Shown here: piece after piece, positions 1 to 11,724 of the stretch
Numbering within the stretch: position 1 is the stretch's first letter
Layout of the letters: each line of letters starts with the position of its first letter
Assembly (NCBI GenBank): GCA_037962975.1
Contig: CM075673.1
Location: forward strand, 120,857,001 to 120,921,000
Length of the DNA: 64,000 nucleotides
Direction of reading: 5' to 3'
Source: Clitoria ternatea
Taxonomy: Eukaryota > Streptophyta > Magnoliopsida > Fabales > Fabaceae
Notes under the pieces: model-generated
The model's input: the letters and a program-made list of their open reading frames with translations, nothing else
Databases searched by the model: none
Told to the model about the DNA's origin: nothing
Position numbers and translations under genes: made by a program

Positions 1-47
1 ATTGTTAATTATATTTTCACTCATGATTTTTTTATTGTTATTATTTA

Positions 48-3000
48 ATGAAGAATGAATGCTCATTGAATAACGAAGATATATGTCTCGTAGACAATGC
101 AACAACTCATACTATTCTCAAGAATGAGAAATATTTCTACCATATAGTAAAACAAGAAGCCAATGTTAATACTATATCTGGTAGTATAAATATAATTGAA
201 GGCTCCGACAGAGCCAGTATTTTGTTACCTGGAGGAACAAAATTGCACATTGATAGTGCATTATATTCTACAAAGTCTCAAAAGAAATTTGTTGAGTTTT
301 AAGGATATCCGTAGAAATGGATACCATATTGAGACCACAAATGAAAGAAATGATGAATATCTTTACATCACAAAGTTAATTTCTGATAAGAAATATATAT
401 TAAAAAAATGGCCTTCATTTTCCTCCAGTTTGTACTACACCTATATTAGTACCGTTGAAACAAATGTTATTGTAAACCAGAATTTTACAAATAAGAATAA
501 CTTTGTTATTTGGCGTGAACGGTTAGGCCATCCTGGAATAATAATGATGCAAAAAATAGTTGAGAATTCAAATGGTCATTGCTTGTCCAGCAGACAAATT
601 CTCCAAACTAAGAAATTCTCATGTGCTGCTTATTCTCGAGGGAAATTAATTACCGGTCATCACCAATGAAAATTGGGAGTGAATCACTCATATTTTTAGA
701 GCGTATACAAGGTGATATTTATGGACCAATACACCCTTCATGTGGACCGGCTAGATATTTTATGGTTTTGATTGATGCATCAACTAGATGGTCACATGTT
801 TGCTTATTGTCAACATGCAACCAGGAGTTTGTGAGATTACTAGCTCAATTAATTCTTTAAAAGATCATTTTCTTGATTATCTAATTAAGAAAATATGCTT
901 TGATACCACTGGTGAATTCACATCTCAATCTTTTAATAATTATTGTATGTCCATCAAATTGATGTTGAACATCCTCTAGCATATGTTTATACACAAAATG
1001 GACTTGCTAAATCATTAATTAAACGTTTGAAATTGATAGCAAGACCATTATTAATGAGATCAAAACTCCCAATTTCAACTTGGGGACATGCAATCTTGCA
1101 TACAACAACACTTATTCGCATCAGGCCTACAAGTTATCATGAGTATTTCCCTTTACAATTGGTTCATGGTAAATAACCAAATATTTCCCATCTAAGAATT
1201 TTTGGAAGTGCGGTATATATTCTTATCTCCCCTCCACAACACTAAGATGAGACCTCAAAAAAGGTTGGGAATATATTTTGGATATGAAAGTCCATCCATA
1301 ATAAAATATCTTGAACTCCTAACAGGTGATTTATTTACAGCTCATTTTGCTGATTGTCATTTTGATGAATCTATTTTTCCACCATTATGGGGAGAGAAAA
1401 AATAGTTGGATAAAAGGATTAGTTGGAATGAGATATCTCTATCTCATCTTAATCCTCGAACAAAGCAATCTAAACTAGAAGTTCAGAAAATAATTAGTTT
1501 GCAAAATTTAGCAAACCAATTGCCAAATGCATTTGTTGATCCAAAAAGAGTGACTAAGTCACACATACTAGTTGTTAGTACTCTAATAAAGATTGATGTC
1601 CCTGCAAGACAATCTAAAATTGCAAATGAGTCTGAAGCCAAAATAAAGCGTGGCAGACCTGTTGGTTCTAAAGATAAAAAATCCTCGAAAAAGAAAAGCA
1701 AATAAAAAGGATGGTCGAATCAAGGATATAAAGACTCTGGGAAAGTCTCTAGACATAATCAAGGTTTCAAATCCAAAAGAAACCAAGGTACCTGAAATAG
1801 ATAAGAATAAAGAGATCTTTGTAAATTATGTCATGGATGGAATACAATGGAATCGACATGAAGTCGATATTGATGAAATTTTTGCATTCAAAGTAGCTCT
1901 TGATATTATAAATGATGATAAGAATCATGAGCCAAAATCTATTAAGGAATGTGCATAAAGAAATGATTGGCCAAAGTGGAAAAATACAATGCAAGAAGAG
2001 TTAAACTCACTTGTAAAAATTAAGAGTTTTTGGACCTGCAGTCCAAACACCTGAAGGTATAAAACCAGTTGGGTACAAATGGGTGTTTATGAGAAAAAGA
2101 AATAAAAATAGTGAAATTGTGCAACATAAAGCAAGGCATGTTGCACAAGGTTTCTCACAAAGACCTGGTATTAATTTCGAATAAATTTATTCACCAGTGA
2201 TGGATACAAGTACTTTTCGATACTTGATTAGTTTGGCAATTCGTGAAAAACTTGATTTAATTTACTTGAAGCAAAATGACATCTATATGAAACTCCCTGA
2301 GGGATCTAATTTTTCTGAGGCATACAAGACAAATTCTCGAGAAAATTATTTAATTAAATTGAATAAATCCCTTTATGGATTAAAATAATCTGGACATATG
2401 TGGTATAATTGTGTCAGTGAATATTTATTGAAAAAAGGGTATAAAAATGACCCGATTTATCTGTGTGTTTTTATGAAAAGATTCAGAAAAGAGTTTGTTA
2501 TAATTGCTATTTATGTAGATGATTTAAACATCATCGGAATTCCTGAAGAGCTTTCAAATGCTGTAAATTGCTTGAAAAGGGAATTTGAGATAAAAGACTT
2601 GGGAAAAACAAAGTTTTGTCTTAGATTATAATTAGAATATTTAAAGGAACAAATTTTAATGCACCAAAAGACTTATACAGAAAAGGTGCTAAAGCGGTTC
2701 TATATGGACAAGTCACACTCATTGAGCAGTCCAATGGTTGTAAGGTCACTTGAAGTAAGCAAAGATCCTTTTTGACCTTAAGAGAAAAATGAAGAACTAC
2801 TTGGTCCTGAAGTACCATATCTCAGTGCAACTGATGCACTAATGTATCTTGCTAGTCATACACGACCTGATATATCATTTGCTATCAATTTGTTAGCAAG
2901 ACATAGTTCTTTACCCATAAAAGGCATTAGAATAGGATTAAGCACATATTTTGCTACCTTAGAGGTGCAATAGACATGAGCTTATTTTCCCCATATGTAT

Positions 3001-3523
3001 CTAAGGAAAACCTAATTAGTTATGCAGATGTGGGGTATTTGTCTGATCCCCATAATGGTTGATCACAAATAGGATATTTATTCACATGTCGTGGTACAAC
3101 AATTTCATGGAGATCCATAAAACAAACGATTACAGCAACATCATCTAATCATGTTGAAATTCTAGCATTACATGAAGCAAGCCGAGAATGTGTTTGGTTG
3201 AGGTCTATAATTCAACATATTCAAGAAACTTATTACTTGTATGCTGGAAAATTACCACCAATAATCTTATTGAAGATAATGCAGCTTGTATTTCTCAGTT
3301 AAAGGAAGGTTATATAAAAGGAGATAGGACAAAACATATTTCACCAAAATTTTCTTTACTCATGATCTTATAAAGAATGGTGAAATAAATGTCCAAAAAG
3401 TACGATCATGTGAGAATCTAGCAGGTATTTACAAAATCATTACCAACCAAAGTCTTCGAGCAACTAGTACAGAAGATTGGTCTTTGGCGGTTTGGACATG
3501 GATGTTCTAATGAAGGGGAGAAT
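48..3523 (+). pseudogene. Ty1/copia polyprotein, degenerate (element A)
   Basis: Remains of a copia pol reading through protease, GAG-pre-integrase, integrase, reverse transcriptase and RNase H, the order that defines Ty1/copia. Visible pieces are LVDNATTH (a decayed protease active site) near 90-115, a GAG-pre-integrase WRERLGHPG near 510-535, integrase core text (GDIYGP, then HTQNGLA, where families have the QNG(V/L)AE motif) at 700-1170, the RT motifs SLYGLK near 2368-2386 and YVDD near 2512-2524, and an RNase H tail (LATIFTKSLP-like) at 3420-3470. The frame is broken many times by stops and frameshifts, for example the TAA at 2182-2184 within the RT and the TAA after SLYGLK. Nothing here can make a working protein. 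The 5' LTR and gag lie left of the window or are lost. Confidence 0.9.
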
Positions 3524-3677
3524 TAAATACTTGTAATTTAATTATTTATTTTATCTATAAATTTACTTTGTAAAGAATGTTGTACTCTTTTTCCTTTACT
3601 AAGTTTTTATCCCACTGGATTTTTCCTAGTAAGGTTTTAACGAGGCACATTCTAAAATATAGATATCCAAGGGGGGG

Positions 3678-3850
3678 TATTATGAATATTCTAATAAAAG
3701 GTGGATGTCCACCTTGGGTTATAAAAGGGAATCATTCCCTTCATAGTTTGATGCAGAAAAACTTGGCTCAGTTATTCATTCCCTTCTTTCTTCCTCTCTC
3801 TAATTCTCTTCTTTATTTTCCTTTTAATTAAAATTAGTTATTTTATAACA
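3678..3850 (+). repeat. Probable 3' LTR of copia element A
   Basis: A purine tract (AAGGGGGGG, 3669-3677) follows the end of pol and an untranslated tail containing CCACTGGATTTTTCCT, text that commonly precedes copia 3' LTRs. The LTR would start TATTATGAATATT (a decayed TGTTATGAATATT) and end TTATAACA at 3850. A TATA-like TATAAAA lies at 3720. At about 173 bp it is short but within the copia range. No second LTR is visible, so both ends are inferred. Confidence 0.55.
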
Positions 3851-4585
3851 AAAGAAACCTTATTTAATTTCAATGTGTATAAGAATGAAGTTCTGTCCTT
3901 TTTTTAATATCATAAATAGAAGTTTATATGACTCTGACAAGTAAAAAGTGAATGTCACCTAACTTGCCAACTGAATATATTTAATAATGCTATAATTAAA
4001 ATATAACTTTTATGCAAATTCAAACAAAAAAATATTATCCAGTATGAGGATTAAAATAGTAACTTTTATTAAATCATTTTTTCTGGCATATTAATTCCTT
4101 CTTATATAAACATGACACATTCACTTTTAAAATTTCTAAATTGTTATTTTTAAGAGAGTGTTCAAAACAGATTATCATTTAATGGGTGCTATATTCAAAC
4201 TCTGTCTCATAGGCTCAGGTTCCTGCATGTAGGTTAGGCTAGAAGAAAATTATGGATCGCATGCCACTGTTTATGAGTCTGTTTGCCCATGCTCAGTGCT
4301 TATATCATGTTACTCAAGTTCCTATTATTACTACTCAGTATCCCAATGTAAGGCAGTCACGTAATTAATGCATTGATTTACTTTTTTTTCAATTTTTTTT
4401 ACCGATGAGAGAAATTATGGTTACATTCCTTGGGGATAAATCGATTATAAAATGTTTTCACTACCTTATGCCATTGAAACTTGGAATTATTCTCCATTTC
4501 CATTTCTACACCCAACAAAAATATGAGTTCTATAAACAGTGTAGATTCAACAACTGTGAGCTTAAGATGTATGAACAAAAACTGA
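3851..4585. other. AT-rich intergenic sequence, nothing recognised
   Basis: No coding trace or repeat was recognised here. Short ORFs occur on both strands over the same bases (4399-4608) and look like chance openings in AT-rich DNA. The right end may include unrecognised parts of the zinc-finger remnant that follows. Confidence 0.5.
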
Positions 4586-4894
4586 AAATATGGAAATAGG
4601 GCTGCCATCCGTAGTTCAGAATCTACAACTCATAAACACTGGTTATCCTACACTTGTGATTACAGCACATGTAACTTCTTTCAATGGGTGAAACCAATCC
4701 AACCTGCATCTAACAAACAAATAGAGATAGTTGTCAAGGGAGTTCAAAGCCTGCAAGTAAGAGGTGAAATTGTTTCACAGGTCGCCAACCTTGCATGTCA
4801 AATTGAGGGCTTGAATAGAAAAATTAAAAGCTTAAGTAATTGTTTGTTCATGTTAGAAGTTATTAATGTTCTTTTATTGGTTGTGTTCTTCTAG
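4586..4894 (+). pseudogene. GRF-type zinc-finger protein, 3' remnant
   Basis: Reading the frame that ends at the TAG 4892-4894 gives GNRAAIRSSES, then YTCDYSTCNFFQWV, then a Gln/Lys/Glu-rich helix (QIEIVVKGVQSLQ... CQIEGLNRKIKSL) and a hydrophobic tail (LEVINVLLLVVFF). That matches plant GRF zinc-finger proteins: a GRF finger with paired cysteines and a CxFFxW core, a coiled coil, and a C-terminal membrane segment. The first CxC pair expected just before GNRAA is not there, and no ATG opens this frame, so I read it as a truncated remnant. Family assignment is inferred from motif order, not from a search. Confidence 0.5.
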
Positions 4895-5632
4895 CAATGG
4901 GTTACATTTTAGTATCGATCAAGTGATCCATTCTAATGTGGGATTTTCTTTGTTTAAGAAATTGGTTGTATTTATTTTTTAAAAGTTTTCTTCATTTGAA
5001 CTTAGTATTTAATTTTTCTCTTAAGAAACATATTTCTTTAAAGTTTAAATATCTTCAAGCTATCCAAAGAGTCTCACAAATCCAAAATTTAACATATTTT
5101 TTTAGCGTCTTTATATTACTAAGGAGTAGAATATTTTTTACATATTAATATGTGCAACACAAAAAGTATATAGATAATAAGAGTAACTTTTTGGGAAAAA
5201 ATAGCTATTTCAATGTATAATTAATAAATAGTCAAGTTTATATCAAACATTGGTTATGTCAACACCAAAAAGTACTTAACATATACAAATCATTATATTT
5301 AAAATTTGTCCGCTTACAATTTTGTGCAGAATTTAGATATTAAATTTAAAGCATATTATAAATAGGCACATATAATAACAATACAATTATTATAGACACA
5401 TTATAACAACATAATTATTCCACTAATCATACAATAAAGAACTCAATAAATGGCGTACCCGGTGTGAAACCATCCATGACCCTTTTTCTGAATCAATTAA
5501 CCGTTTACTACTCTCTGTCTAGTTCGACCTAGTTTTCACTCTAATATTTGTCTAATGGGATAATGTATATATAGGCAAACTAGATGGGAGCAGGAACCTC
5601 TCAATAGGCATTAGGATAGGTTAACCCATCAC
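4895..5632. other. AT-rich sequence left of the CACTA insertion
   Basis: No gene, RNA or repeat family recognised. It ends at the TAA target duplication of the CACTA element. Confidence 0.5.
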
Positions 5633-5635
5633 TAA
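5633..5635. repeat. Left target-site duplication TAA of the CACTA element
   Basis: The three bases directly before CACTACTAAA are TAA, identical to 18648-18650 directly after the right terminus. Confidence 0.9.
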
Positions 5636-5649
5636 CACTACTAAAAAAA
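5636..5649 (+). repeat. CACTA left terminal inverted repeat
   Basis: CACTACTAAAAAAA. One mismatch (T/C at the fourth base) to the inverted right end. Confidence 0.93.
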
Positions 5650-5671
5650 TCCTAAACAGCTACCACAAATT

Positions 5672-6418
5672 AGCGACCACAAACTCCCGTCGCTAAATAG
5701 CGACCGCGTTAGCGATCACCCACCGAAAAGGAACCCCAAAATATGTTAGCGACTGGAATAGCGACCGGAATATTACACGGTCGCTAATCCTTGTCAAATC
5801 CGTCGCTATAGTGGTCGCTATATTTTAGCGCCACCATTTTTTGTTTCCCGCCTGGGTTTTCAGTTGGCGGCAAACAGTTGCGACGATGCACTACCGTCGC
5901 TAATGTTCCCTCCAAGACCAGCGACGGTCTTAACGCGTCGCTATGGTTTGCACTTGTGACGGATGGCTTCGTCGTCGCTATTCTACAAATAATCCGTGAC
6001 GGAGCTCTGCTACCGTCGCTACTAATCTAGCGAGTTGTGACGGAAGCCCTTTGCCGTCGCTAATATTTTCACCTTCATATATTTTGTTGTGGAAGTTTAG
6101 TGACGGCGTTGCTCTACCGTCGCTATGTTGTTCGTCTACAGGTTAGTGACGGTGGGGTGACATCGTCGCTAATATTCAGGAGATTAGTAACGGATGTGTT
6201 CGTCCGTCGCTAATGGTCAAGAGTTTAGTAACGGATATGGTCGCCCGTCACTATTAATTTCGTTTCCCTCCACTTTTTCCTTTTAATAATTAAATCTAGC
6301 GACGCTGGGTTGTAGCCGTCGCTAATGTCAGGAGAATAGGGACGGAGGTGTTCTACCGTCGCTAACGGGGGAATTTTAGCGACGGGTGTAGAGACGGGTT
6401 TGATCCGTCGCTAAAGTT
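5672..6418. repeat. CACTA left subterminal repeat array
   Basis: More than twenty copies of a GTCGCTA/TAGCGAC core, often CCGTCGCTAA, occur as close pairs in opposite orientation and so could form small hairpins. Degenerate copies (GTAACGG, AGTGACGG) lie among them. In En/Spm-type elements such subterminal motifs are the binding sites of TNPA and are required for excision; that role here is inferred from the family. Confidence 0.85.
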
Positions 6419-6419
6419 T

Positions 6420-6776
6420 TAATGTAACTCGACAGCAACCCCTTTCCCTCTCAGTCGCCCTAACTTTCCCTCTCAGTCACCTCTCCTCCCTGCCTCCCTT
6501 CGTCCGGCATCCCCCTCCTCCCTCCCTCCGTACACGTCCCTTCCTCCCCCGACTTACTCTCTCATCTCCGTCCTTGTCCCTCCGTTCCTCCGTCCCTCTC
6601 CCTCAATTCCTCCCCTCGAAGTTCCTCCCTCAGTTACTCTCTCAGAAAATTTCCCAACTCTCTCTGAAGTCTCTCTCCACACTCCCTCTCTGTTCGTCGT
6701 TCAGGCCTGGCGCAATCGTCGTCTCCGCTCATCGTCATCGCCTCCGGTCCTCCTCCTCGTCTCTGCTCCTCGTTGT
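6420..6776 (+). promoter_or_regulatory. Pyrimidine-rich putative 5' leader exon of the CACTA transcript
   Basis: Directly inside the left subterminal array lies about 340 bases of CT-rich sequence with many CTCC/CTCT blocks, ending at a plausible splice donor near 6776 (TTGTGTATGTTTG). Position and composition suit the transcription start and untranslated first exon of the transposase transcript. A chance ORF here (6574-6831) has no recognisable domain. No TATA box is evident, so this is inference. Confidence 0.4.
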
Positions 6777-6924
6777 GTATGTTTGCTTTCTCATTTACAC
6801 TTTGGTGAATTTATTCTGTTTCTTCAACTGATTCATGGTTTTATGTGTTCCTTTTCCCTTTTTTTTTTGAGAATTCACTATTGGTTTTTTTCAAGTTGAA
6901 GTAGCATTTGACACTTATATTGTT

Positions 6925-7029
6925 TGGTTAAATTCCTAGCCTCTTACAGTTGTTTTGATCTTTGTGAATGAAGTGTTCTGATCCCTTTTTCTTTGCTGGG
7001 CCTGGAATGTATGTTAATCATATTAACTG
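6925..7029 (+). repeat. Direct duplication inside the CACTA 5' region, copy 1
   Basis: About 105 bases from GTTTGGTTAAATTCCTAG to TTAATCATATTAACT recur almost unchanged at 8148-8252. The flanking text (GACACTTATATT) also recurs in part. Confidence 0.8.
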
Positions 7030-8147
7030 TCAACAAAACCGCAAAACCTCCTAACAAAGATAACTATTAATTACAACAAAAACCCTATACCAAAAAAACC
7101 GACATGAACCTTGAATGAAAATAGATCTAAAAATTCAGACTTTCTGAAACAACTTCCTAAGACAAATTACAAAAGGAAAAGAAGAAATCATAGTAAAAGT
7201 AGCTTTAGCTACAATGCGTGTTTGTTGGTTCCTCTTGGTACTATATATTACTATCACTGCCTTGGCCATACTTCACCCTCAAAGCTTCAATCCTTAAGGC
7301 TCTATTTCACTCAAGTCAATTCTAAATTTGAAGAAAATGATAAAAAAAGTGCTTTTCAGAAGTTGGTGATGCAGTAGAAGATTAAGGTAAGGGAGGCTAT
7401 GCTTGTGAACAGAAGATCATGAAGAAGGGTGTTTTCTAGGTCATTGACACTACTCATAAGTGTTATTGTTGGAGACGAGGAAGGAGTGAAAAGGGAGTTT
7501 CGATTGCACAGTTGAGATTTTGATGATGTTGCTACCAAAAGTAAGGGCTATATGTATACATATTAGAAATATAACTCTTATGTGCTATAGTAGGTGAATA
7601 AGTATGGGTCCATGGTGAACCTAAATAAAACAAGTCCACCACAACTTTCATCCACAAAGACATACAGAATGGTAAAATATCAACAAAAATAATATATCAT
7701 GAGTTTTACACTAACCTCACAATATTTTATGAAATCAAAGTTGATTTTCATTACTTTGTTTTACAAAAGCTTGTGTTAAAAAAGTTTTAAGTTAATATTT
7801 TTTATTATCTTAAAAATACAACCATTAGTAATCTCAAAATATAACATCGTTTTGATCATTCTCCTAATCATTTTCTTTACTTCTTGCATTTCTATCTTCA
7901 CCATGTTTGATTGTCATTACCTTCACTGTGGTAGTCAACATCCTTGTAATATAGAATCTTCGCCTTCATCTCCTGACACTTGTACCTTTAGCTTGCACAG
8001 TGTTATCGTAAAGTCACTTTTATGGTTTAGAAATAGTCAAAGAAAATAATTGAAAAGGAGAATAAATCTCCTACTATTTTGGTTGTACATTGGCAGGTTG
8101 TAGTTTTGACACTTATATTCAATTTTGGATTCAGTGACACATGAAGT

Positions 8148-8252
8148 GTTTGGTTAAATTCCTAGCCTCTTACAGTTGTTCTGATCTTTGTGAATGAAGT
8201 GTTCTGATCCCTTTTGCTTTGCTGGGCCTGGAATGTATGTTAATCATATTAA
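8148..8252 (+). repeat. Direct duplication inside the CACTA 5' region, copy 2
   Basis: Near-identical to 6925-7029 (I see a few single-base differences). The 1.1 kb between the copies has no recognised content. Confidence 0.8.
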
Positions 8253-10160
8253 CTAAATAAAACAGAGAAATAACACAGAATTTAGATGTAGAGAAATGAA
8301 TACCCAGTTGTAGAACTTTTTGAACTCAATTCTTTTCTCCTCCTATTGGCAGCAGAAGTTTTAAATGCATTGAACATTTTCTCTACATTTATAATGATTT
8401 AGCAGCATAAGTAATACTAATCTAAATGCTTATGGTAGAGTATAATTTTCTATTTGATAAAAGTAGTTTATAACTTACTGAGGAACTTATAACCTTTCAA
8501 AAGTTATAAGCTTCTAGCTCTTAAAAAACTTCTTAAGGAAGAAAGGTATAAGCTACTTTTCTAACATTTCAATTATCATTTATACTCTAATCTTTTTTCA
8601 ATCATCACTTTTACTTCTCTATAGTTATAATATTGTATGTCCTTTTAAGTCATCATCTAATACAATTTAACTACTTTATAAACTAGTTTTATCAAACAAC
8701 TTCGATTTAATTAAGTACCTGAAATACTATAAGCTATATAAAATGTTGTAAGTTATAAGTCACAAGTCGCAAGTTCATTTTACCAAATAAAGTCTAAAGT
8801 TGTTTCATACCTCACCTCCGGGGGAACAAACTGCCAATACTTTGCTTCTGCAATGTGAAAAAATAGATCTCTTTTTGGCACAAGTGTGCATGTCCATTTA
8901 CTCTACAGGTCTAACAATTCCAATATGGATGATTGTTGCTTCTCTCTCTGCCTTTATTTCTTGAACACCAAGTATTTGATGTTTTACATGTATAATTAGT
9001 TTGTTGTTGTTCAACTTCATGTGGCTTGTTCTTTCTTATGCCTTGTGATTTTAGGTAGTTAAGCATTTGATTTTTGTTTCTTGATTTTGTCAAGAGTAAT
9101 TAAACCTCATGTTTAGTTTTTTTTTTCTCTTAACGATTAACATCCTACCTTAATAGGCATTATTTGTTTGAGCCTTTTGCTGGTTATTTTCATTGTTGTC
9201 TTCAATGGTTAAGTGTTGATATTATGAGCTTTTGCTTTATGTGGTTGAGCACTTATATTGATTGTTCAACTTCTATTATTGTTGTGGTTAAGCTTTTCAT
9301 TGATGATGATTTCTACTTCGGTTGAGTGGTTAAGTGTTTTTTAGACTTCTACTTTTGTGATTAAGTTTTTTTTTTGTTCTTGAAGTTGTTACAACCGTCG
9401 CCTTCATGTTTGTTAAACATGCTTTATTGTTCTTATGAACCTGAGTTTTATTTGTTGCTAGTGTATTTTCATATAATTATCTTTTAAGTGTATTACATGA
9501 TATTCATTTCAAACTGTAAGTGTTATTATTTCAGGTGACCACGTCACCATTTTTCATATTAGATTGTCTTATTTAAATCATACTTTTTTTCTTATTGTAA
9601 TTATGTCACCATGCCATGAAGCTGAATAATCGTGCTTTCTTCCTTATGCTGATTGAACCACGCTTTATGTCAGGCCGAAGATAATTTATCCACCTAAGCC
9701 GGCCACAGTAGTTTTAATATAGACAACCGAGCTCACCACTCACTTAACTTCAACTATTTCATTACGATGATATACTCGTTAACCATCCATTAGCTTTAAA
9801 GAAATAGTAAATAGATTTTGTTAACCAGAGTCCTACACCCATATAATATAAATAAAAAAATATTTTTATTGAAAATAATATTGAGATGCATCTATAACAA
9901 TTTAGATTTTTTTTTCTTAAGTGTCCTAGCTTTTAAGAATATTAGTTAACACTTTATCCAATTAAAAACGGGTTAAGATTCTTCCATGCTATTAAGGAAC
10001 GTGACATTGTCATGTTATAAGAGAGAGAGAAAGACAGAACCATTATAGTTGGGTTCACCATTATTTGCATAAGGTGCAGTAATTTAATTTTGTGCCTCTT
10101 TTTTTCTGGTAACATGATGTTGTCATGTTCATTAGTAACATGTACCTTGTCTAGAATTGA
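8253..10160. other. Long non-coding part of the CACTA 5' region
   Basis: AT-rich, with no protein-coding trace recognised on either strand. Around 9180-9370 there are several GGTTAAGTG/GGTTGAGTG phrases without clear periodicity. It is probably intronic in the transposase transcript, or sequence picked up by the element. Confidence 0.4.
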
Positions 10161-10265
10161 CTTGTGAGGTACACTGTCCACCGAGGTAAATTATCATCCT
10201 GGGAGGTTTCAGCCCGTGACCTATAATTAGAACCAAATTGCAATAATGAATACAAACTTGCACAC

Positions 10266-10398
10266 CTGCTTGTTTAGGGAGTGTACGCCAACTTCCATGA
10301 CCATGTTTTGTAATGTAATTAACCAATGCTTCATCTTCTTCAGGAGTCCAAGCACCCCTTCTAACTCCATGCTTATCACAACATGCTGCTTTTCCCAT
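10266..10398 (-). pseudogene. Captured R2R3-MYB first exon
   Basis: On the minus strand an ATG at 10398 opens a frame beginning MGKAACCDKHGVRRG and containing AWTPEEDEALVNYI and GSWRTLPKQAG, the N-terminus and most of the R2 repeat of a plant R2R3-MYB transcription factor. Two of the three R2 tryptophans are present. The exon ends at CAG|GTGTGC (intron from 10265), the usual place of MYB intron 1. Further down, near 10164-10186, a phrase reading RWTxYL in one frame may be a decayed piece of exon 2, which carries the third R2 tryptophan (family consensus LRWTNYL). Retention of the intron position implies capture as genomic DNA. It lies inside the CACTA element, antisense to the transposase, so a transposase pre-mRNA would carry MYB antisense sequence. 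The R3 repeat and activation domain are absent, so no functional MYB can be made. Confidence 0.85.
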
Positions 10399-11115
10399 CT
10401 TCACTCACACCTCATTAACACAAGAATAATGATAACAAAACCTAACACATTCATAATGTACACCACCCTTTCATCATCATGTCACTGGTTTGAAGAGTGT
10501 TGCAGAAGAAAACCGAGTGATGGGATAAATCAACTTGAAACTGACGGCAACAATAAATGCATGTGTGTAATATAGGACAATTTTGTGGCTTAGGGGTTCA
10601 GACTTGCATTTAATACACCACATACCTTCACAGGCAATTCCACAGGGTTCTCTATGACTACATAAAATGCAAAATACAGCAGAATGTGGAAACTATGTAA
10701 CATAATGTCAAGGGTGGAAAATGACAGAATACTCAGAGAAGCAAATGCTAGGGGAAAGAATAAGTACATGTTTGAATTTACATTTTCGGGCTATAAATGT
10801 AAATGCATTTTAATGGAACAATGCTATACATATAGAATAATTTATATAGTTTAAACATGATTTTGATATAAGGTAAACTTGTATCTTCAATTTGTTGTCC
10901 CGCCCATTTTGATGATGAACTTAATCTATAATTTACTTTACATGTCTCTCTTTGTTTAGTTTCCTTGCTAATTGTAACTGTCCAACCACTTATTGGTTTG
11001 TCATGCAGACTAGCACACGTTACGCGTGGGGTCTGATCGTCTGTCGACAACTTTATATTCATCCCTGACTTTTTTCCCCAGGTAATCCCCTAACTCCCGA
11101 CTTTCTCATTGTGTG
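10399..11115. other. CACTA interior between MYB exon and tandem repeats
   Basis: No coding trace recognised. The stretch beside the MYB start (10399-10560) could be captured MYB leader/promoter sequence; that is a guess from position. Confidence 0.3.
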
Positions 11116-11430
11116 TATGCATGTCAATTGTTGTTTGTTAGTGTAGAGCAAAGCTCATTAGGCAATGGTTTATGTGCTAATAACATGATTTTTTATGCAT
11201 GTGTAATGTTGTTTGTTAGTGGAGAGCAGAGCTTATTAGGAATTGGTTTTGTGTGCTGATAACATAATGTTTTATGCATGTGTAATGTTGTTTGTTAGTG
11301 GAGAGCAGAGCTCATTAGGAATTGGTTTTGTGTGCTGATAACATGATATTTTATGCATGTGTAATGTTGTTTGTTAGTGGAGAGCAGAGCTCATTAGGAC
11401 TTGATTTTGTGTGTTGATAACATGATTTAG
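11116..11430 (+). repeat. Four tandem copies of a ~79-bp unit
   Basis: The phrase TATGCATGT recurs at 11116, 11194, 11273 and 11352, and TGTTGTTTGTTAGTG follows at the same spacing (78, 79, 79 bases). Each unit also holds AGAGCAGAGCTCATTAGG and GTGCTGATAACATGAT. Copies 2-4 are nearly identical; copy 1 is more diverged. It lies between the MYB exon and the transposase. Confidence 0.88.
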
Positions 11431-11497
11431 GACTTAATACCTCTCAGTAGCACATACAATGCGTAACATATATAATTATCAATACTGGCAAGTTTTC

Positions 11498-11580
11498 TGT
11501 ATGTAACAGGCCGTTTCTAATTTTGGGAAATGTCTAGTTTACAGGGGAGACTCTGCCAAAATTTCGGCAGGCTCCCTTTC
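11498..11580 (+). repeat. CACTA internal duplicated block, copy 1
   Basis: Contains GGAAATGT, TTTACAGGGGAGACTCTGCC and GCTCCCT in the same order as 16399-16483. TTTACAG|GGG looks like a splice acceptor in both copies, so the block may mark a duplicated exon start. Confidence 0.7.
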
Positions 11581-11724
11581 TTAGGGAACTAAAAAGATGA
11601 AAGTCAACGTTAATAATGTAGGGTTTAGTCGTGTGTGTCCCCATTAGATTCCCGTTCAAGTTTCAAAACAACCGGTCGATGTACCGTGTTGTGTTGGATC
11701 TTGAATTGTCCCGGTTGGACAGTT

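Noticed and set aside
4399..4608. Two ~65-residue ORFs on opposite strands
   Set aside because: AT-rich chance openings with no motif.
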